The translations under genes were made by a program, and so were the position numbers. From Rhodobacter sp. SGA-6-6 (GTDB lineage Bacteria; Pseudomonadota; Alphaproteobacteria; Rhodobacterales; Rhodobacteraceae): DNA of 64,000 nucleotides. Each line of letters starts with the position of its first letter. Positions within the stretch are counted from its first letter, which is position 1. Positions 10,020-19,840 of the stretch are shown one piece after another. The notes under the pieces are model-generated. The model saw nothing but the letters and a program-made list of their open reading frames with translations. It ran no database searches and had not been told where the DNA came from. The DNA lies in assembly GCF_011043545.1 (NCBI RefSeq), contig NZ_JAAKGP010000003.1:460865-524864 (forward strand). The letters are read 5' to 3'.

Positions 10020-10771
10020 GCCGGGCCGACCACGGCGAAGGCGGCGCCGCGCGGGTCCTGCGCCATGACGATGAAGGCGCCGCCGGGCACCTCGACCGGG
10101 CCATGCAGGACCTTGCCGCCCGCCGCCTCGATGGCGGATTTCGCCGCCCCCGCGCCGGGCACGCCGAAATAGGGCAGCCAGTGCGGCGGCACCCCCGGCG
10201 GCCCCATCAGCCGCATCATCCCGCCGATGTCTGCGCCCTGGTGCGCGAACAGCTGGTAATTGCCCATCTCGCCCATCGGCATGGCGGTGGTGGGCTTCCA
10301 GCCCAGCAGATCGGCATAGAAGGCCAGCCCCGCCTCCGGATCGGTCGAGTGCAGCTCGTGCCAGTTGCCGTGGCCGGTCTTCTTCTGGTCGAAGGCCCCG
10401 CCCGCGCCGCCGGGCAGCGGTTGCAGCAGGCCGAAGACCACGCCCTGCGGATCGGTGGCGATGGCGAAGCGGCCGGTGCCGGGAATGTCCTCCGGCCCGC
10501 GGTGGAGGCTGCCGCCGAGCGCCTTCGCCTTCTCCGCCGCCGCGTCGCAATCGTCCACGGCGAAATAGACCAGCCAGAACTCCGGCATCGGGCTGTCCGG
10601 CTCCATCAGCCCGGCCACCATGTCGCCGCCGGCGACCGCCAGCGTATAGGAGAAGTCCGGCATCCCGGCATCCTGGAAGGACCAGCCGAGGATCGGGCCA
10701 TAGAAGGCCTGCGAGGCCGCGCTGTCGGCGGTCGACAGCTCATACCAGCAAGGCGCACCGTGGTGGGACAT
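10016..10771 (-). CDS. Two-domain VOC (glyoxalase/bleomycin resistance) protein
   Basis: 251 aa with two tandem VOC modules. Module 1 (about 5-115) begins PCWYELSTAD and ends with DPQGVVFGLLQP; module 2 (about 135-250) begins GNWHELHSTD and ends with DPRGAAFAVV. The paired pattern of strand, helix and A-x-F-Y-x-x-x-L-G-W is clear in both. Such proteins bind a metal or small ligand, and the reaction here is unknown. The gene starts 3 bp after the DUF1428 stop and overlaps the GST start, so all three are one transcript. Confidence 0.85.
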   Translation of the reverse strand: MSHHGAPCWYELSTADSAASQAFYGPILGWSFQDAGMPDFSYTLAVAGGDMVAGLMEPDSPMPEFWLVYFAVDDCDAAAEKAKALGGSLHRGPEDIPGTGRFAIATDPQGVVFGLLQPLPGGAGGAFDQKKTGHGNWHELHSTDPEAGLAFYADLLGWKPTTAMPMGEMGNYQLFAHQGADIGGMMRLMGPPGVPPHWLPYFGVPGAGAAKSAIEAAGGKVLHGPVEVPGGAFIVMAQDPRGAAFAVVGPA

Positions 10772-10774
10772 CGC

Positions 10775-11137
10775 TCAGCCTTCCGTGACGATGGGGGTGA
10801 AACCGCCGTAGATCATGCGCTTGCCGTCGAAGGGCATCGCCTCGGGCTTCATCTCGGGGTCGGTCTCCGACTGCTCCATCATCTTCTTGTAGGCGGCGTC
10901 GCGGGTGGCCTTGTCGGGCCAGGTCATCCAGGCGAAGACCACCGTCTCGCCCTCCTTCAGGTCGACCGCGCGCAGGAAGTCGGTGTGCTTGCCCGCCGGC
11001 ACGTCGTCGCCCCAGCCGACCCAGAGGCTCAGCGCGCCGGCGTCGCGGAAGCTGGGCCACCATTTCAGCTCGTGCTGGCGGTATGTCTCGCGGTCCTCGG
11101 TGCGGACGGGAATCAGGAAACCGTCGATATAGGACAT
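10775..11137 (-). CDS. DUF1428 family protein
   Basis: 120 aa, a small ferredoxin-like alpha/beta protein of the DUF1428 (YbaA-type) family. The N-terminal YIDGFLIPV, the central FLRAVDLKEGETVVFAWMTW and the C-terminal MPFDGKRMIYGGF are characteristic. It is the first gene of the operon with the VOC and GST genes and is divergent from an HxlR-family regulator. Family function is not known; the context suggests a response to a small reactive compound. Confidence 0.85.
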   Translation of the reverse strand: MSYIDGFLIPVRTEDRETYRQHELKWWPSFRDAGALSLWVGWGDDVPAGKHTDFLRAVDLKEGETVVFAWMTWPDKATRDAAYKKMMEQSETDPEMKPEAMPFDGKRMIYGGFTPIVTEG

Positions 11138-11180
11138 CTTGCCGCTCCTTCGTTGCTTGCCGGAAGAGGCTTGCGGCTTT

Positions 11181-11197
11181 AGTTGTAAAAAGCAACT
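11181..11197. promoter_or_regulatory. Inverted repeat, candidate HxlR operator
   Basis: AGTTG-N7-CAACT lies in the 76-bp gap between the divergent DUF1428 operon and the HxlR gene. HxlR-family dimers bind such sites beside their own genes, so this is the obvious operator candidate. Confidence 0.45.
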
Positions 11198-11213
11198 GAA
11201 AATCGGAGCAGCG

Positions 11214-11837
11214 ATGGAAACCCGCCGACGAAGCTATGACGAGGGCTGCATCGCCGCCCATGCGCTGGACCTGATCGGCGACCGCTGGGCGCTTCTGGTC
11301 GCGCGCGAGCTGATGCTGGGCGGGCGGCGGTTCTCGGAGCTGCGGGCCGGGCTGCCGGGGATCGCGGCCAATGTGCTGACCCAGCGTCTGGAGGGGATGG
11401 AGGCTGCCGGGCTGGTCTTGCGCGAGGGCCGCGCCTATGCGCTGACGCCGGCGGGCTTCGGGCTCTGGCCGGTGCTGAAGGCGCTGTGCCTCTGGGGCGC
11501 GGCGCAGCCGGGGCACGATCCGCGGCTGTTCATCAGCCCGACGGCGCTGATGCTGTCCATGCGGGCGACCTGCCGGCGCGAGGCGGCGGGGATGCACCGC
11601 GCCGGCTTCGTGCTGGCGGGCGAGCGCTTCACGGTGGAGACCGGCCCCGGCGCCTATCGCGTGGCGCGCGGCGGCGGGGGGGAGCCGATGCTCTTCGAGG
11701 GCGGCACCAATGCCATGGCCGCGGCGGTCTACGGGCCGCGGCCGCTGACCGAGACCGCTGAGGACAGCGTGGGCTTCACCGGCGACCTGGCGGAGGGGCA
11801 GGCTTTCCTGGACCTGTTCTCGCTGCGGCGGGGCTGA
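11214..11837 (+). CDS. HxlR-family winged-helix transcriptional regulator
   Basis: 207 aa. The N-terminal HTH HxlR domain (about 8-95) shows CIAAHALDLIGDRWALLVAREL, the wing region FSELRAGLPGIAANVLTQRL and the C-terminal LTPAGFGLWPVL. Residues 100-207 form an extra domain found in longer members, possibly ligand-binding. Many HxlR proteins carry a sensing cysteine at the start of the motif, here Cys12. ATG 11214 has GGAGCAG just upstream. It is divergent from the DUF1428-VOC-GST operon, which it probably controls. Cytoplasmic DNA-binding dimer. Confidence 0.88.
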   Translation: METRRRSYDEGCIAAHALDLIGDRWALLVARELMLGGRRFSELRAGLPGIAANVLTQRLEGMEAAGLVLREGRAYALTPAGFGLWPVLKALCLWGAAQPGHDPRLFISPTALMLSMRATCRREAAGMHRAGFVLAGERFTVETGPGAYRVARGGGGEPMLFEGGTNAMAAAVYGPRPLTETAEDSVGFTGDLAEGQAFLDLFSLRRG

Positions 11838-11935
11838 GGCGGCCTTTCGCGCCCGGTTCATTTCCCGCCTTGCACCCAGGCCCTGAACCGGCGCAGATCG
11901 GGCAGGACAGCGCAGGGCAGGGCGGGGAGGCGGCG

Positions 11936-12652
11936 GTGCGCGGCGACAGGCTGATCGGATTGGACATCGTGAAGACCGCCGCGCTGGTCTCGATGGTGGC
12001 CTATCACTTCGCCTACGACCTCGACCTCTTCGGCCTGATCCCCCGCGGCACCGCCGTCACCGGCTTCTTCTGGTGGCACGCAAGGGCCACCGCCGGCAGC
12101 TTCATCTTCCTCGCCGGCCTGTCGCTCTGGCTGGCGCATGGGGCGGGCATCCGCTGGCCGGCGTTCTGGCGGCGCCTTGCCAAGATCGCCGCCGCCGCGG
12201 CGCTGGTGACGGTCGCCACCCGTTTCGCCCTGCCCGGGCTGACGGTGTTCTACGGCATCCTGCATTCCATCGCGGTCTCCTCGATCCTGGCGCTGGCGGT
12301 GCTGCGCCTGCCTGCGGCGCTGACGCTGGCGCTGGCGGCAGGCGCCTTCGCCCTGCCGCTGCTGTTCCGCGACCCCCTGTTCAACGGCGCGCTGGTCTGG
12401 ACCGGGCTCGGCACCGTGCCGCCCGTCACCGCGGATTTCCTGCCGCTGTTCCCCTGGATCGCGCCGATGCTGGCCGGGGTGGCGGCGGGGCGGCTGATGA
12501 CCCGCTTCGCCCTCTGGCCGCGGCTGGTGCTTGCGCCCACCCGGCCGGCCCGCGCGCTGGCCTGGCCGGGGCGGCATACGCTGGCGATCTACCTGATCCA
12601 CCAGCCGTTGCTGATCGGGGCGTTCAACCTGTGGTTCTGGGCGATGCGCTAG
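11936..12652 (+). CDS. DUF1624 (heparan-alpha-glucosaminide acetyltransferase-like) membrane protein
   Basis: 238 aa, polytopic, with about six to seven hydrophobic helices. The N-terminal LIGLDIVKTAALVSMVAYHFAYDL region, with its conserved Asp and His, and the final HTLAIYLIHQP are characteristic of DUF1624/acyltransferase-3-like proteins, which are thought to move acetyl groups across the membrane. GTG 11936 is chosen because GGGGAGG lies 5 nt upstream; the ATG at 11870 would add 22 non-hydrophobic residues. It is convergent with the amidase gene, with a palindrome between. The substrate is unknown. Confidence 0.78.
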   Translation: MRGDRLIGLDIVKTAALVSMVAYHFAYDLDLFGLIPRGTAVTGFFWWHARATAGSFIFLAGLSLWLAHGAGIRWPAFWRRLAKIAAAAALVTVATRFALPGLTVFYGILHSIAVSSILALAVLRLPAALTLALAAGAFALPLLFRDPLFNGALVWTGLGTVPPVTADFLPLFPWIAPMLAGVAAGRLMTRFALWPRLVLAPTRPARALAWPGRHTLAIYLIHQPLLIGAFNLWFWAMR

Positions 12653-12657
12653 GCGCC

Positions 12658-12678
12658 CGATTTTTCGACGAAAAATCG
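12658..12678. terminator. Palindrome between convergent genes, copy 2
   Basis: Perfect arms CGATTTTTCG and CGAAAAATCG around a central A, 5 bp after one stop codon and 2 bp before the convergent one. Same sequence as copy 4 at 21967. Probable bidirectional transcription stop. Confidence 0.5.
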
Positions 12679-12680
12679 TT

Positions 12681-13556
<876 letters not shown>

Positions 13557-13584
13557 CGGCAGGCTCCGGGGCTTGGGGACAGCG

Positions 13585-13637
13585 CCGGGGGTTTTCCACC
13601 CCCGGACACCCGGAGGATATTTCCAGACAGAAAATGA
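13585..13637 (+). repeat. Element C, copy 1 (GC hairpin plus GGATATTT motif)
   Basis: Hairpin CCGGGGG-N7-CCCCCGG (13585-13605), then a C-rich spacer, GGATATTT at 13615-13622 and CAGAAAATGA. The plus-strand orientation is opposite to both flanking genes. Nearly the same sequence as copy 5 at 61985. Confidence 0.8.
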
Positions 13638-13645
13638 CGTAAGCC

Positions 13646-14749
13646 CTATTCCGCCGGCTGTCCCAGCATCGGCCAGCGCGCCCTTTCCGCCTGCGGCACG
13701 CTTTCGTGCAGCCGCTCGCTGCGGTCGCGGCCCACCACCCGGCGGCGGCGCAGGAGGAAGACCTTGCCCCAGCTGCGCCAGGTGCCGACCATCGGCGCCC
13801 GCGGGTCGCAGGGAAAGCGCGCTTGCCATCCGGGCGGCAGCTCCAGCCCGCAGGCCTCGGCCCGGCCCAGCATCCAGACCAGCGGGATGTTCGATAAGGG
13901 CCGCGCCGGGGTGAAGGCGCCCAGCTGGCCGCCGACATCGCCATGGGCGCCGCGGAACCAGACCTGCTCGACATTGCCCTCCCAGCCCGGGGGACAGTCC
14001 CACAAGAGCGGCTCGAACACCGCCCGGGTCTCGTCCAGCGCCAGCGCGTGGAAGCCGTGGCGGATCGAGGGGCCGAGCTGGTGGTTGTGGAAGGCGTGCT
14101 CGCCGTCGGTCAGCATCCACATCAGCGGCAGCCGCAGGCCGAGCGCCTTGACCGTGTCCCAGACCCCCAGCATCTCGATCGGTGCTTCCAGATGGCAGTT
14201 TGCCCGGGCGAAGGCCTGAGCGGCCGGGGTGCCGGGGCCGTTGCGGTAATGCCGCCAGGCCAGGGTCACGTTCCGCTCGGTCGCCGCGTCGTGGCGCAAA
14301 AGGCCCACCCGGTCGATCACGCCCGCCAGCGAGCGCACGGCGAAGGCGCCGCGGGAATAGCCGAAGAGATAGATCCGGTCGCCCTCGCGGTAGTGGCTGG
14401 CGAGATGGCCGTAGGCGCGGCGGATCTGGCCTTCCAGCCCGACGCCGTTGATCACGTCCATCCCCCGCCGCCAGCCCTGCCACTGGATGCCCTCTTCGTA
14501 GTAGAGCGTCCGCCGCGCCCGCGGCCCGTCTTCGGCCAGAAGCTGGAAGGTCAGGCCGGCGTTCGACACTTCGCCGTCGCGCAGCGAGGAGAAGGTGCCG
14601 TCCAGCACGATCACATGATCCACCCGCCCCCGCGCCGCGCCCTTGCCGGGCGGCAGGGAGACATCGGTCTCCGACACCGGGACCGGGCGCAGCCAGCGCT
14701 TGATGCGGTCGATGAAGGACGTGGCGGCCTCCTTCGGGCGGGGAGTCAC
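13646..14749 (-). CDS. DUF2235 alpha/beta-hydrolase-like protein
   Basis: 367 aa. The DUF2235 domain fills most of the chain: VIVLDGTFSS near residue 46, YYEEGIQW, then the nucleophile elbow GYSRGAFAVRSLAG, an acidic residue in LGVWDTVKALG, and HDAA/HAFHNH regions. The family includes T6SS Tle1-type phospholipases, but there is no VgrG, PAAR or immunity gene nearby, so a housekeeping lipase or esterase role is as likely. The first 40 residues are basic with no signal peptide. The Arg-rich C-terminus (about 330-355) might bind nucleic acid or membranes. Confidence 0.78.
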   Translation of the reverse strand: MTPRPKEAATSFIDRIKRWLRPVPVSETDVSLPPGKGAARGRVDHVIVLDGTFSSLRDGEVSNAGLTFQLLAEDGPRARRTLYYEEGIQWQGWRRGMDVINGVGLEGQIRRAYGHLASHYREGDRIYLFGYSRGAFAVRSLAGVIDRVGLLRHDAATERNVTLAWRHYRNGPGTPAAQAFARANCHLEAPIEMLGVWDTVKALGLRLPLMWMLTDGEHAFHNHQLGPSIRHGFHALALDETRAVFEPLLWDCPPGWEGNVEQVWFRGAHGDVGGQLGAFTPARPLSNIPLVWMLGRAEACGLELPPGWQARFPCDPRAPMVGTWRSWGKVFLLRRRRVVGRDRSERLHESVPQAERARWPMLGQPAE

Positions 14750-14856
14750 TGCGGCAGGATGCCCGTGTCGCGTGACGGAATGGTTAACACCGAAAGGCTA
14801 GCGGCCCGGCCGGGATTGTCCAGCCGGGCCGCGCGATGTCGGGGGGGTGTGAAGGC

Positions 14857-16002
14857 TCAGACCTTCAGGTTCAGCACCGTCGCCATGGTCAGGTCGCCGA
14901 AGCCGTTGAAGCGGCTGTTCGTCACCACCGAATAGGAGCCGAGGCCGTGCCAGATGATGTAGTCGCCTTCCTCCATGTCGCCCGGCAGCGGGATCTCGCC
15001 CGGCAGCCGGTCCACCGAATCGCAGGTGGGGCCGAAGACGATGCGGTCCACCGGCTTGGCGCTGCGGATCGCCCCTTCGGGGCTGATCACCTGCATCCGG
15101 TCGATGATGCCGATCAGCGGCAGCTCGGTCAGGGTGCCGTAGACGCCGTCGTTCAGGAAGACATGGGCGTCGTCGCGGATCGCCTTGACCTTGGCGGCCA
15201 GCGTGAAGGCGTCGCCGCACATCGACCGGCCCGGCTCGCAGACCAAGAGCGGACGGTCGGCGCCGAAAGCCTCGGTCGCCACGCGGTCGATCAGCTGGAA
15301 GGTCGCCTCCAGCTGCGGCACCACGGCTTCCAGCCGGTGGCTGGGGAAGCCGCCGCCGACGTTCAGCCGGGCGATGGTGACGCCGGCGTTGCGCGCGATC
15401 ACCGCGGCCTCGCGGATATAGGCCTCCCAGGCGTGGGGATCGGTGCATTGGGTGCCGGGGTGGAAGGTGATCGAGGGCACGAAGCCCGCCGCCGCCACCG
15501 TCTTCAACAGTTCCACCGCCAGATCGGAGGTCGCGCCGAACTTGGCGCCGAAGTTGTAGGCGGCGCCGGCCACCGGCAGCTTGAAGCGGACCGAGATCTC
15601 GGTGCCCTCGGCCGGGACCATCTCGATCAGCTTGGCGAGTTCCGATTTCGAATCGACGGAATAGGACTTCACGCCCTTCGCCACCGCATGGGCGATCTCG
15701 GCCCGGGCGCGCACCGGGTTGTTGTAGTGGATCGCCGCATCGGGGGCGAGCCGGCGGATCAGGTCGATCTCGAAGGGGGAGGCGCAGTCGTAGCCGCGCA
15801 CGCCGGCGGCGGCGAGGTTCTCGATCATCTCCTCGCCCGGGTTGGACTTCACCGCATAGGTGACCATGCCGGGGAAGCCGTCGATGAAGCGGCGCGCCAT
15901 CGCCTGCACCACCGAGGGCGCGAAGAACAGCACCGGATTCTCCGGCGCGACGTTGCGGATCATTTCGGTGGGGTTCGTCCAGATCGTCTTCGACAGTCCC
16001 AT
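14857..16002 (-). CDS. Ornithine decarboxylase (fold-type III)
   Basis: 381-aa PLP enzyme of the eukaryotic-type ODC/DapC-like fold III family. PLP Lys52 lies in TYAVKSNP, the glycine loop is LNVGGGFPSH, phosphate contacts are in CEPGRSMCGDA, and Cys327 in GPTCDSVD is the residue that reaches into the partner subunit. It likely decarboxylates ornithine (or lysine) to putrescine (cadaverine). Start ATG 16002 has AGAGGAAG upstream. It is divergent from an Lrp-family gene across 215 bp, suggesting control by amino acid level. Cytoplasmic dimer. Confidence 0.9.
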   Translation of the reverse strand: MGLSKTIWTNPTEMIRNVAPENPVLFFAPSVVQAMARRFIDGFPGMVTYAVKSNPGEEMIENLAAAGVRGYDCASPFEIDLIRRLAPDAAIHYNNPVRARAEIAHAVAKGVKSYSVDSKSELAKLIEMVPAEGTEISVRFKLPVAGAAYNFGAKFGATSDLAVELLKTVAAAGFVPSITFHPGTQCTDPHAWEAYIREAAVIARNAGVTIARLNVGGGFPSHRLEAVVPQLEATFQLIDRVATEAFGADRPLLVCEPGRSMCGDAFTLAAKVKAIRDDAHVFLNDGVYGTLTELPLIGIIDRMQVISPEGAIRSAKPVDRIVFGPTCDSVDRLPGEIPLPGDMEEGDYIIWHGLGSYSVVTNSRFNGFGDLTMATVLNLKV

Positions 16003-16159
16003 CGGCGCTTCCTCTCTGCCAACAAGACGCATCGCCCTTGACCCCGTGCAGCGCGGGGGGCCGGGCACCAGCGTGGTTTTCATCAACCAGGCCAGGTGCG
16101 TATGAGCCGCCCTTTTCCTGCACTCAGGATGCGCGATATGGGTGACATCTTCACCGATG

Positions 16160-16217
16160 AAAACTATATATCTGCCGCGAAATCTCGTTATAATGACGAA
16201 AATACCGGACAGATTGC
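16160..16217 (+). promoter_or_regulatory. Promoter region of the Lrp gene
   Basis: An AT-rich island in a GC-rich genome. A perfect TATAAT is at 16189-16194, 23 bp before the Lrp start codon. No good TTGACA is seen 17 bp earlier, which fits an activator-dependent or autoregulated promoter. The 215-bp gap to the divergent decarboxylase holds no gene. Confidence 0.5.
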
Positions 16218-16649
16218 ATGGACGAACTGGATCGCAACATCATCGGGCTGCTGGGGGCGGATGCCCGCATGTCGGTGGCCACGCTGTCGCGCCGGCTGAA
16301 GGTGGCACGTTCCACCATCCAGGCCCGGCTGGAGCGGCTGGAGACCGGCGGAGTGATCGCCGGCTACACGCTGAAGCTGGGCGAAGGCGCGCGGGAAGGG
16401 CGGCTGCGCGCCTCGGTGCTGCTGACGGTGGAGCCGCGGTCGCAGGCGGCGATCCTGACCCGGCTGAAGGCGGTCAGCGAGGTGGAGCGGGTCTTCACCA
16501 CCTCCGGCCGCTTCGACCTGCTGCTTCAGGTGGCCTGTCCGAACACCCAGGTGCTGGACCAGGTGCTGGACCAGATCGGCGCGATGACCGGGGTGAAGTC
16601 CAGCGAGAGCCTGATCCATCTGTCGACGAAGATCGACCGGGCGGTGTAG
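16218..16649 (+). CDS. Lrp/AsnC-family transcriptional regulator
   Basis: 143 aa. The N-terminal winged HTH (1-60) starts MDELDRNIIGLLGADARMS and includes TLSRRLKVARSTIQARLERLE; the RAM ligand-binding domain (about 65-143) follows. It is shorter than E. coli Lrp, and such proteins form dimers or octamers that sense amino acids. The divergent ornithine decarboxylase is the natural target. The ORF ends just before element A copy 2. Direction of effect (activation or repression) cannot be read from sequence. Confidence 0.9.
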   Translation: MDELDRNIIGLLGADARMSVATLSRRLKVARSTIQARLERLETGGVIAGYTLKLGEGAREGRLRASVLLTVEPRSQAAILTRLKAVSEVERVFTTSGRFDLLLQVACPNTQVLDQVLDQIGAMTGVKSSESLIHLSTKIDRAV

Positions 16650-16664
16650 GCGGGGCCATTTGGC

Positions 16665-16873
16665 CGGGCGGGAACAGGCGAGGCACTGCCTCGCCCCCGC
16701 CCGTGCGGGACCTGTCAACCGGAGACGTTGCGGCACATATCCCCGAGAGGCCAGCGCCCGACCGGGCGGGCGAGAAGCGCCCGTCGAGGGGCGGGCGGGC
16801 GCTGGCCGGGCCATTGAGGCCCGGCCGGTCCGGCTGAAATGGTGCGCTGTGGCGAAGGCGATGGCCTTCGCCA
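16665..16873 (-). repeat. Element A, copy 2 (209 bp)
   Basis: Minus-strand orientation between the convergent lrp and gltA genes. H4 is 16665-16703, H3 outer arms are 16749-16760 and 16796-16807, H2 is 16804-16826 and H1 is 16850-16873. The inner H3 stem is reduced to 6 bp (CGGGCG/CGCCCG). It fills most of the 291-bp gap; no gene is visible there. Confidence 0.9.
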
Positions 16874-16940
16874 TGTCAATGACGAACACCGGCCGGGACC
16901 TTGCGGTCCCGGCCGGGCAAGCGAAGCGGCGCGCGCCGTC

Positions 16941-18230
16941 TCAGCGGTTGCGCAGGTCGACGTAGTCGCGGCGGTCGGGGCCGATATAGAGTTGCCGCGG
17001 ACGGCCGATCTTCTGGTTCTTCTCGGCGATCATTTCCTTCCACTGGCTGATCCAGCCGACGGTGCGGGAAATCGCGAAGATCGGGGTGAACATCGAGGTG
17101 GGGAACCCCATCGCCTCCAGGATGATGCCCGAGTAGAAATCGACGTTGGGATAGAGCTTCTTCGAGATGAAATACTCGTCCTCCAGCGCGATCCGCTCCA
17201 GCTCCTTCGCCACCTGCAGCGTCGGGTTGTTGTGGATGCCCAGCAGGTCCAGCACCTCGTCGGCCGATTCCTTCATCACCTTCGCCCGCGGGTCGAAGTT
17301 CTTGTAGACCCGGTGGCCGAAGCCCATCAGCCGGAAGCCGGAATTCTTGTCCTTGGCCTTGGCGATGTATTCCGGGATGCGGTCGACGGTGCCGATCTGC
17401 TTCAGCATCTCCAGGCAGGCCTGGTTCGCGCCGCCATGGGCCGGGCCCCAGAGGCAGGCGATGCCGGCGGCGATGCAGGCGAAGGGGTTGGCGCCCGAGG
17501 ACCCGGCCAGCCGCACCGTCGAGGTGGAGGCGTTCTGCTCGTGGTCCGCATGAAGCATCATGATGCGGTCCATCGCCTTTTCCAGGATCGGCGAGACCAC
17601 GTATTCCTCGGCCGGGACGGCAAAGCACATGTTCAGGAAGTTGCCGGCATAGGAGAGCGAGTTCTTCGGATAGACGAAGGGCTGGCCCATCGAATACTTG
17701 TAGGCCATCGCGGCGATGGTCGGCAGCTTGGCGACCATGCGGATCGCCGCGACCTCGCGCTGCCAGGGGTCGTTGATGTCGAGGCTGTCGTGGTAGAAGG
17801 ACGACATCGCGCCCACCACGCCGACCATCGTCGCCATCGGGTGGCTGTCGCGGCGGAAGCCGCGGAAGAAGTAGTGCATCTGCTCGTGCACCATGGTGTG
17901 GCGGGTCACCCGTGCGGTGAAATCGGCCAGCTGGTCGGCGGTGGGCAGGTTGCCGTAAAGCAGCAGGTAGCAGACTTCCAGATGGGTGGACTTCTCGGCC
18001 AGCTGCTCGATCGGGTAGCCGCGGTAGAGCAGTTCGCCCTTGTCGCCGTCGATATAGGTGATTGCGCTTTCGCAGGCGGCGGTGGAGGTGAAGCCGGGGT
18101 CGAAGGTGAAGACATCGGCCTCGCCGTAGAGCTTGCGGATGTCCACCACGTCCGGCCCGATGGTCGGGCGGAGGACCGGCAGGTCGTATTCCTTGTCGTC
18201 CAGCCTCAGCGTGGCTTTGCGGTTCGTCAT
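16941..18230 (-). CDS. gltA: Citrate synthase
   Basis: 429 aa, the hexameric NADH-regulated type found in Gram-negative bacteria. It condenses acetyl-CoA and oxaloacetate at the entry of the TCA cycle. The catalytic residues are His265 (WGPAHGGAN), His306 (GFGHRVYK) and Asp364 (PNVDFYSG), almost the E. coli numbering. The N-terminal beta domain of this class (1-45) is present. ATG 18230 has AGGGGGA upstream. It lies downstream of gltX on the same strand with a 100-bp gap, so it may have its own promoter. Confidence 0.97.
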   Translation of the reverse strand: MTNRKATLRLDDKEYDLPVLRPTIGPDVVDIRKLYGEADVFTFDPGFTSTAACESAITYIDGDKGELLYRGYPIEQLAEKSTHLEVCYLLLYGNLPTADQLADFTARVTRHTMVHEQMHYFFRGFRRDSHPMATMVGVVGAMSSFYHDSLDINDPWQREVAAIRMVAKLPTIAAMAYKYSMGQPFVYPKNSLSYAGNFLNMCFAVPAEEYVVSPILEKAMDRIMMLHADHEQNASTSTVRLAGSSGANPFACIAAGIACLWGPAHGGANQACLEMLKQIGTVDRIPEYIAKAKDKNSGFRLMGFGHRVYKNFDPRAKVMKESADEVLDLLGIHNNPTLQVAKELERIALEDEYFISKKLYPNVDFYSGIILEAMGFPTSMFTPIFAISRTVGWISQWKEMIAEKNQKIGRPRQLYIGPDRRDYVDLRNR

Positions 18231-18330
18231 TCTCAATGTCCCCCTACGGGCCGGCCGCGGGCAGGGGCGGCGGGCCATTGGCCAGTTCCGGCCCCGGTCG
18301 GGGCCCATGAAAGACCGGCGGGGGGCCGCG

Positions 18331-19752
18331 TCAGGCGGCTGCGTCCGTCAGCCTTGCAATCGTCTCGTCCCGACCGATGACCAGCATCATGTCGAAGACC
18401 GAAGGTGTCGCGCTTCTGCCTGCCAGGGCCGCCCGCAGGGGCGCCGCCAGCTTGCCGAATCCGATGCCGTTCTCGGCGGCGATCTGGTTCAGGATGGGCT
18501 CCAGCGTTTCTTTCGTCCAGCTAGCATTTTGCAGCCGCGGCGTCAACGATTTCAGTATACCACGGGATACCGTATCCAGCGCCCCGGCGGCCTTCTCGTC
18601 CGGCTCGACGGGGCGGGAGGCCAGTGCAAACTCCCCTTTTTCAATAAGTTCCGGGAAGGTCTTCGCGCGTTCCTTCAACACCGGCATCGCCTTCAGCAGC
18701 CGCTCGCGCTGCAGCGCGGTCAGCGCCGGCCGTGCCGCGGCTGCAAGATAACCCTCCAGTTCATGCAGCAGCGCGGCATCCTCGCTCATGGCGATGTGAT
18801 GGCCGCAGGTGCTTTCCAGCTTCTTGAAGTCCAGCCGCGCCGGCGCCCGGCCGATGCCCTCCAGCGAGAAGACCTTCATCGCCTCCGCGCTGGTGAAGAT
18901 CTCCATGTCGCCATGCGCCCAGCCGAGCCGGGTCAGGTAGTTGCGCATCCCCGCCGCCGGGTAGCCCATGGCCTGGTATTCCTCGATTCCCGTCGCGCCG
19001 TGGCGCTTGGACAGCTTCTTGCCGTCGGGACCGTGAATAAGCGGTATATGCGCCCAGACCGGCACCGCCCATCCCATGGCGTCGTAGACCATCTGCTGGC
19101 GGGCGGCGTTGTTCAGGTGGTCGTCGCCGCGGATGACATGGGTCACGCCCATGTCGTGGTCGTCCACCACCACCGCCAGCATGTAGGTCGGCGTGCCGTC
19201 GGAGCGCAGCACGATCATGTCGTCCAGCGTCTCGTTGCGGATGACCACGCGGCCCTGCACCTTGTCCTCGATCACCGTCTCGCCGGTCCGCGGGGCCTTC
19301 ATGCGGATGACGTAAGGCGCGCCGTCGGGATGGGCCGCCGGATCGGCGTCGCGCCAGGGCGACAGGAACACCGGATAGGAGACGCCCCGCGCCTTCTCGG
19401 CCTCGCGGAAGGCCTCGATCTCGGCGGCGGTCGAGAAGCATTTGTAGGCGGTGCCGCGGGCCAGCATCTCATGCGCCACCTCGGCATGGCGGTCCTTGCG
19501 CGCGAACTGGCTGACGACATCGCCGTCCCAGTCGAGGCCGAGCCAGGTCAGCCCCTTCAGGATCGCCGCCGTCGCCTCGGGGGTGGAGCGTTCGCGGTCG
19601 GTGTCCTCGATCCGCAGCAGGAATTTCCCGCCGCGGCCGCGGGCGAAGAGCCAGTTGAACAGCGCCGTCCGGCCGCCGCCGATGTGCAGGTAGCCGGTGG
19701 GCGAGGGCGCGAAACGGGTGACGACCGGCTGGGACGCGGAAGCGGCGGACAT
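18331..19752 (-). CDS. gltX: Glutamyl-tRNA synthetase
   Basis: 473 aa, class Ib synthetase charging tRNA(Glu), and probably tRNA(Gln) for the GatCAB route whose gatB is also in this window. The HIGH-type motif is HIGG at 23-26 within [10 protein letters not shown], and KLSKR is at 246-250. The anticodon-binding domain covers about 330-473. Between its stop and gltA there is a short GC hairpin (18290-18305, arms GGCCCC/GGGGCC) without a T tract. Complete and typical in length. Confidence 0.96.
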   Translation of the reverse strand: MSAASASQPVVTRFAPSPTGYLHIGGGRTALFNWLFARGRGGKFLLRIEDTDRERSTPEATAAILKGLTWLGLDWDGDVVSQFARKDRHAEVAHEMLARGTAYKCFSTAAEIEAFREAEKARGVSYPVFLSPWRDADPAAHPDGAPYVIRMKAPRTGETVIEDKVQGRVVIRNETLDDMIVLRSDGTPTYMLAVVVDDHDMGVTHVIRGDDHLNNAARQQMVYDAMGWAVPVWAHIPLIHGPDGKKLSKRHGATGIEEYQAMGYPAAGMRNYLTRLGWAHGDMEIFTSAEAMKVFSLEGIGRAPARLDFKKLESTCGHHIAMSEDAALLHELEGYLAAAARPALTALQRERLLKAMPVLKERAKTFPELIEKGEFALASRPVEPDEKAAGALDTVSRGILKSLTPRLQNASWTKETLEPILNQIAAENGIGFGKLAAPLRAALAGRSATPSVFDMMLVIGRDETIARLTDAAA

Positions 19753-19840
19753 GGGCGGGAATTAACCTTTCGCTAACCGGCCTCGGGCAGGCTGGCCGGG
19801 GAACGGGCCGGGTTTAGACGGGAAAGGGGGCGCGGGCAAG

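Noticed and set aside
13646..14749. Type VI secretion effector (Tle-like DUF2235)
   Set aside because: No VgrG, PAAR, Hcp or immunity gene nearby; the DUF2235 family is wider than T6SS effectors.
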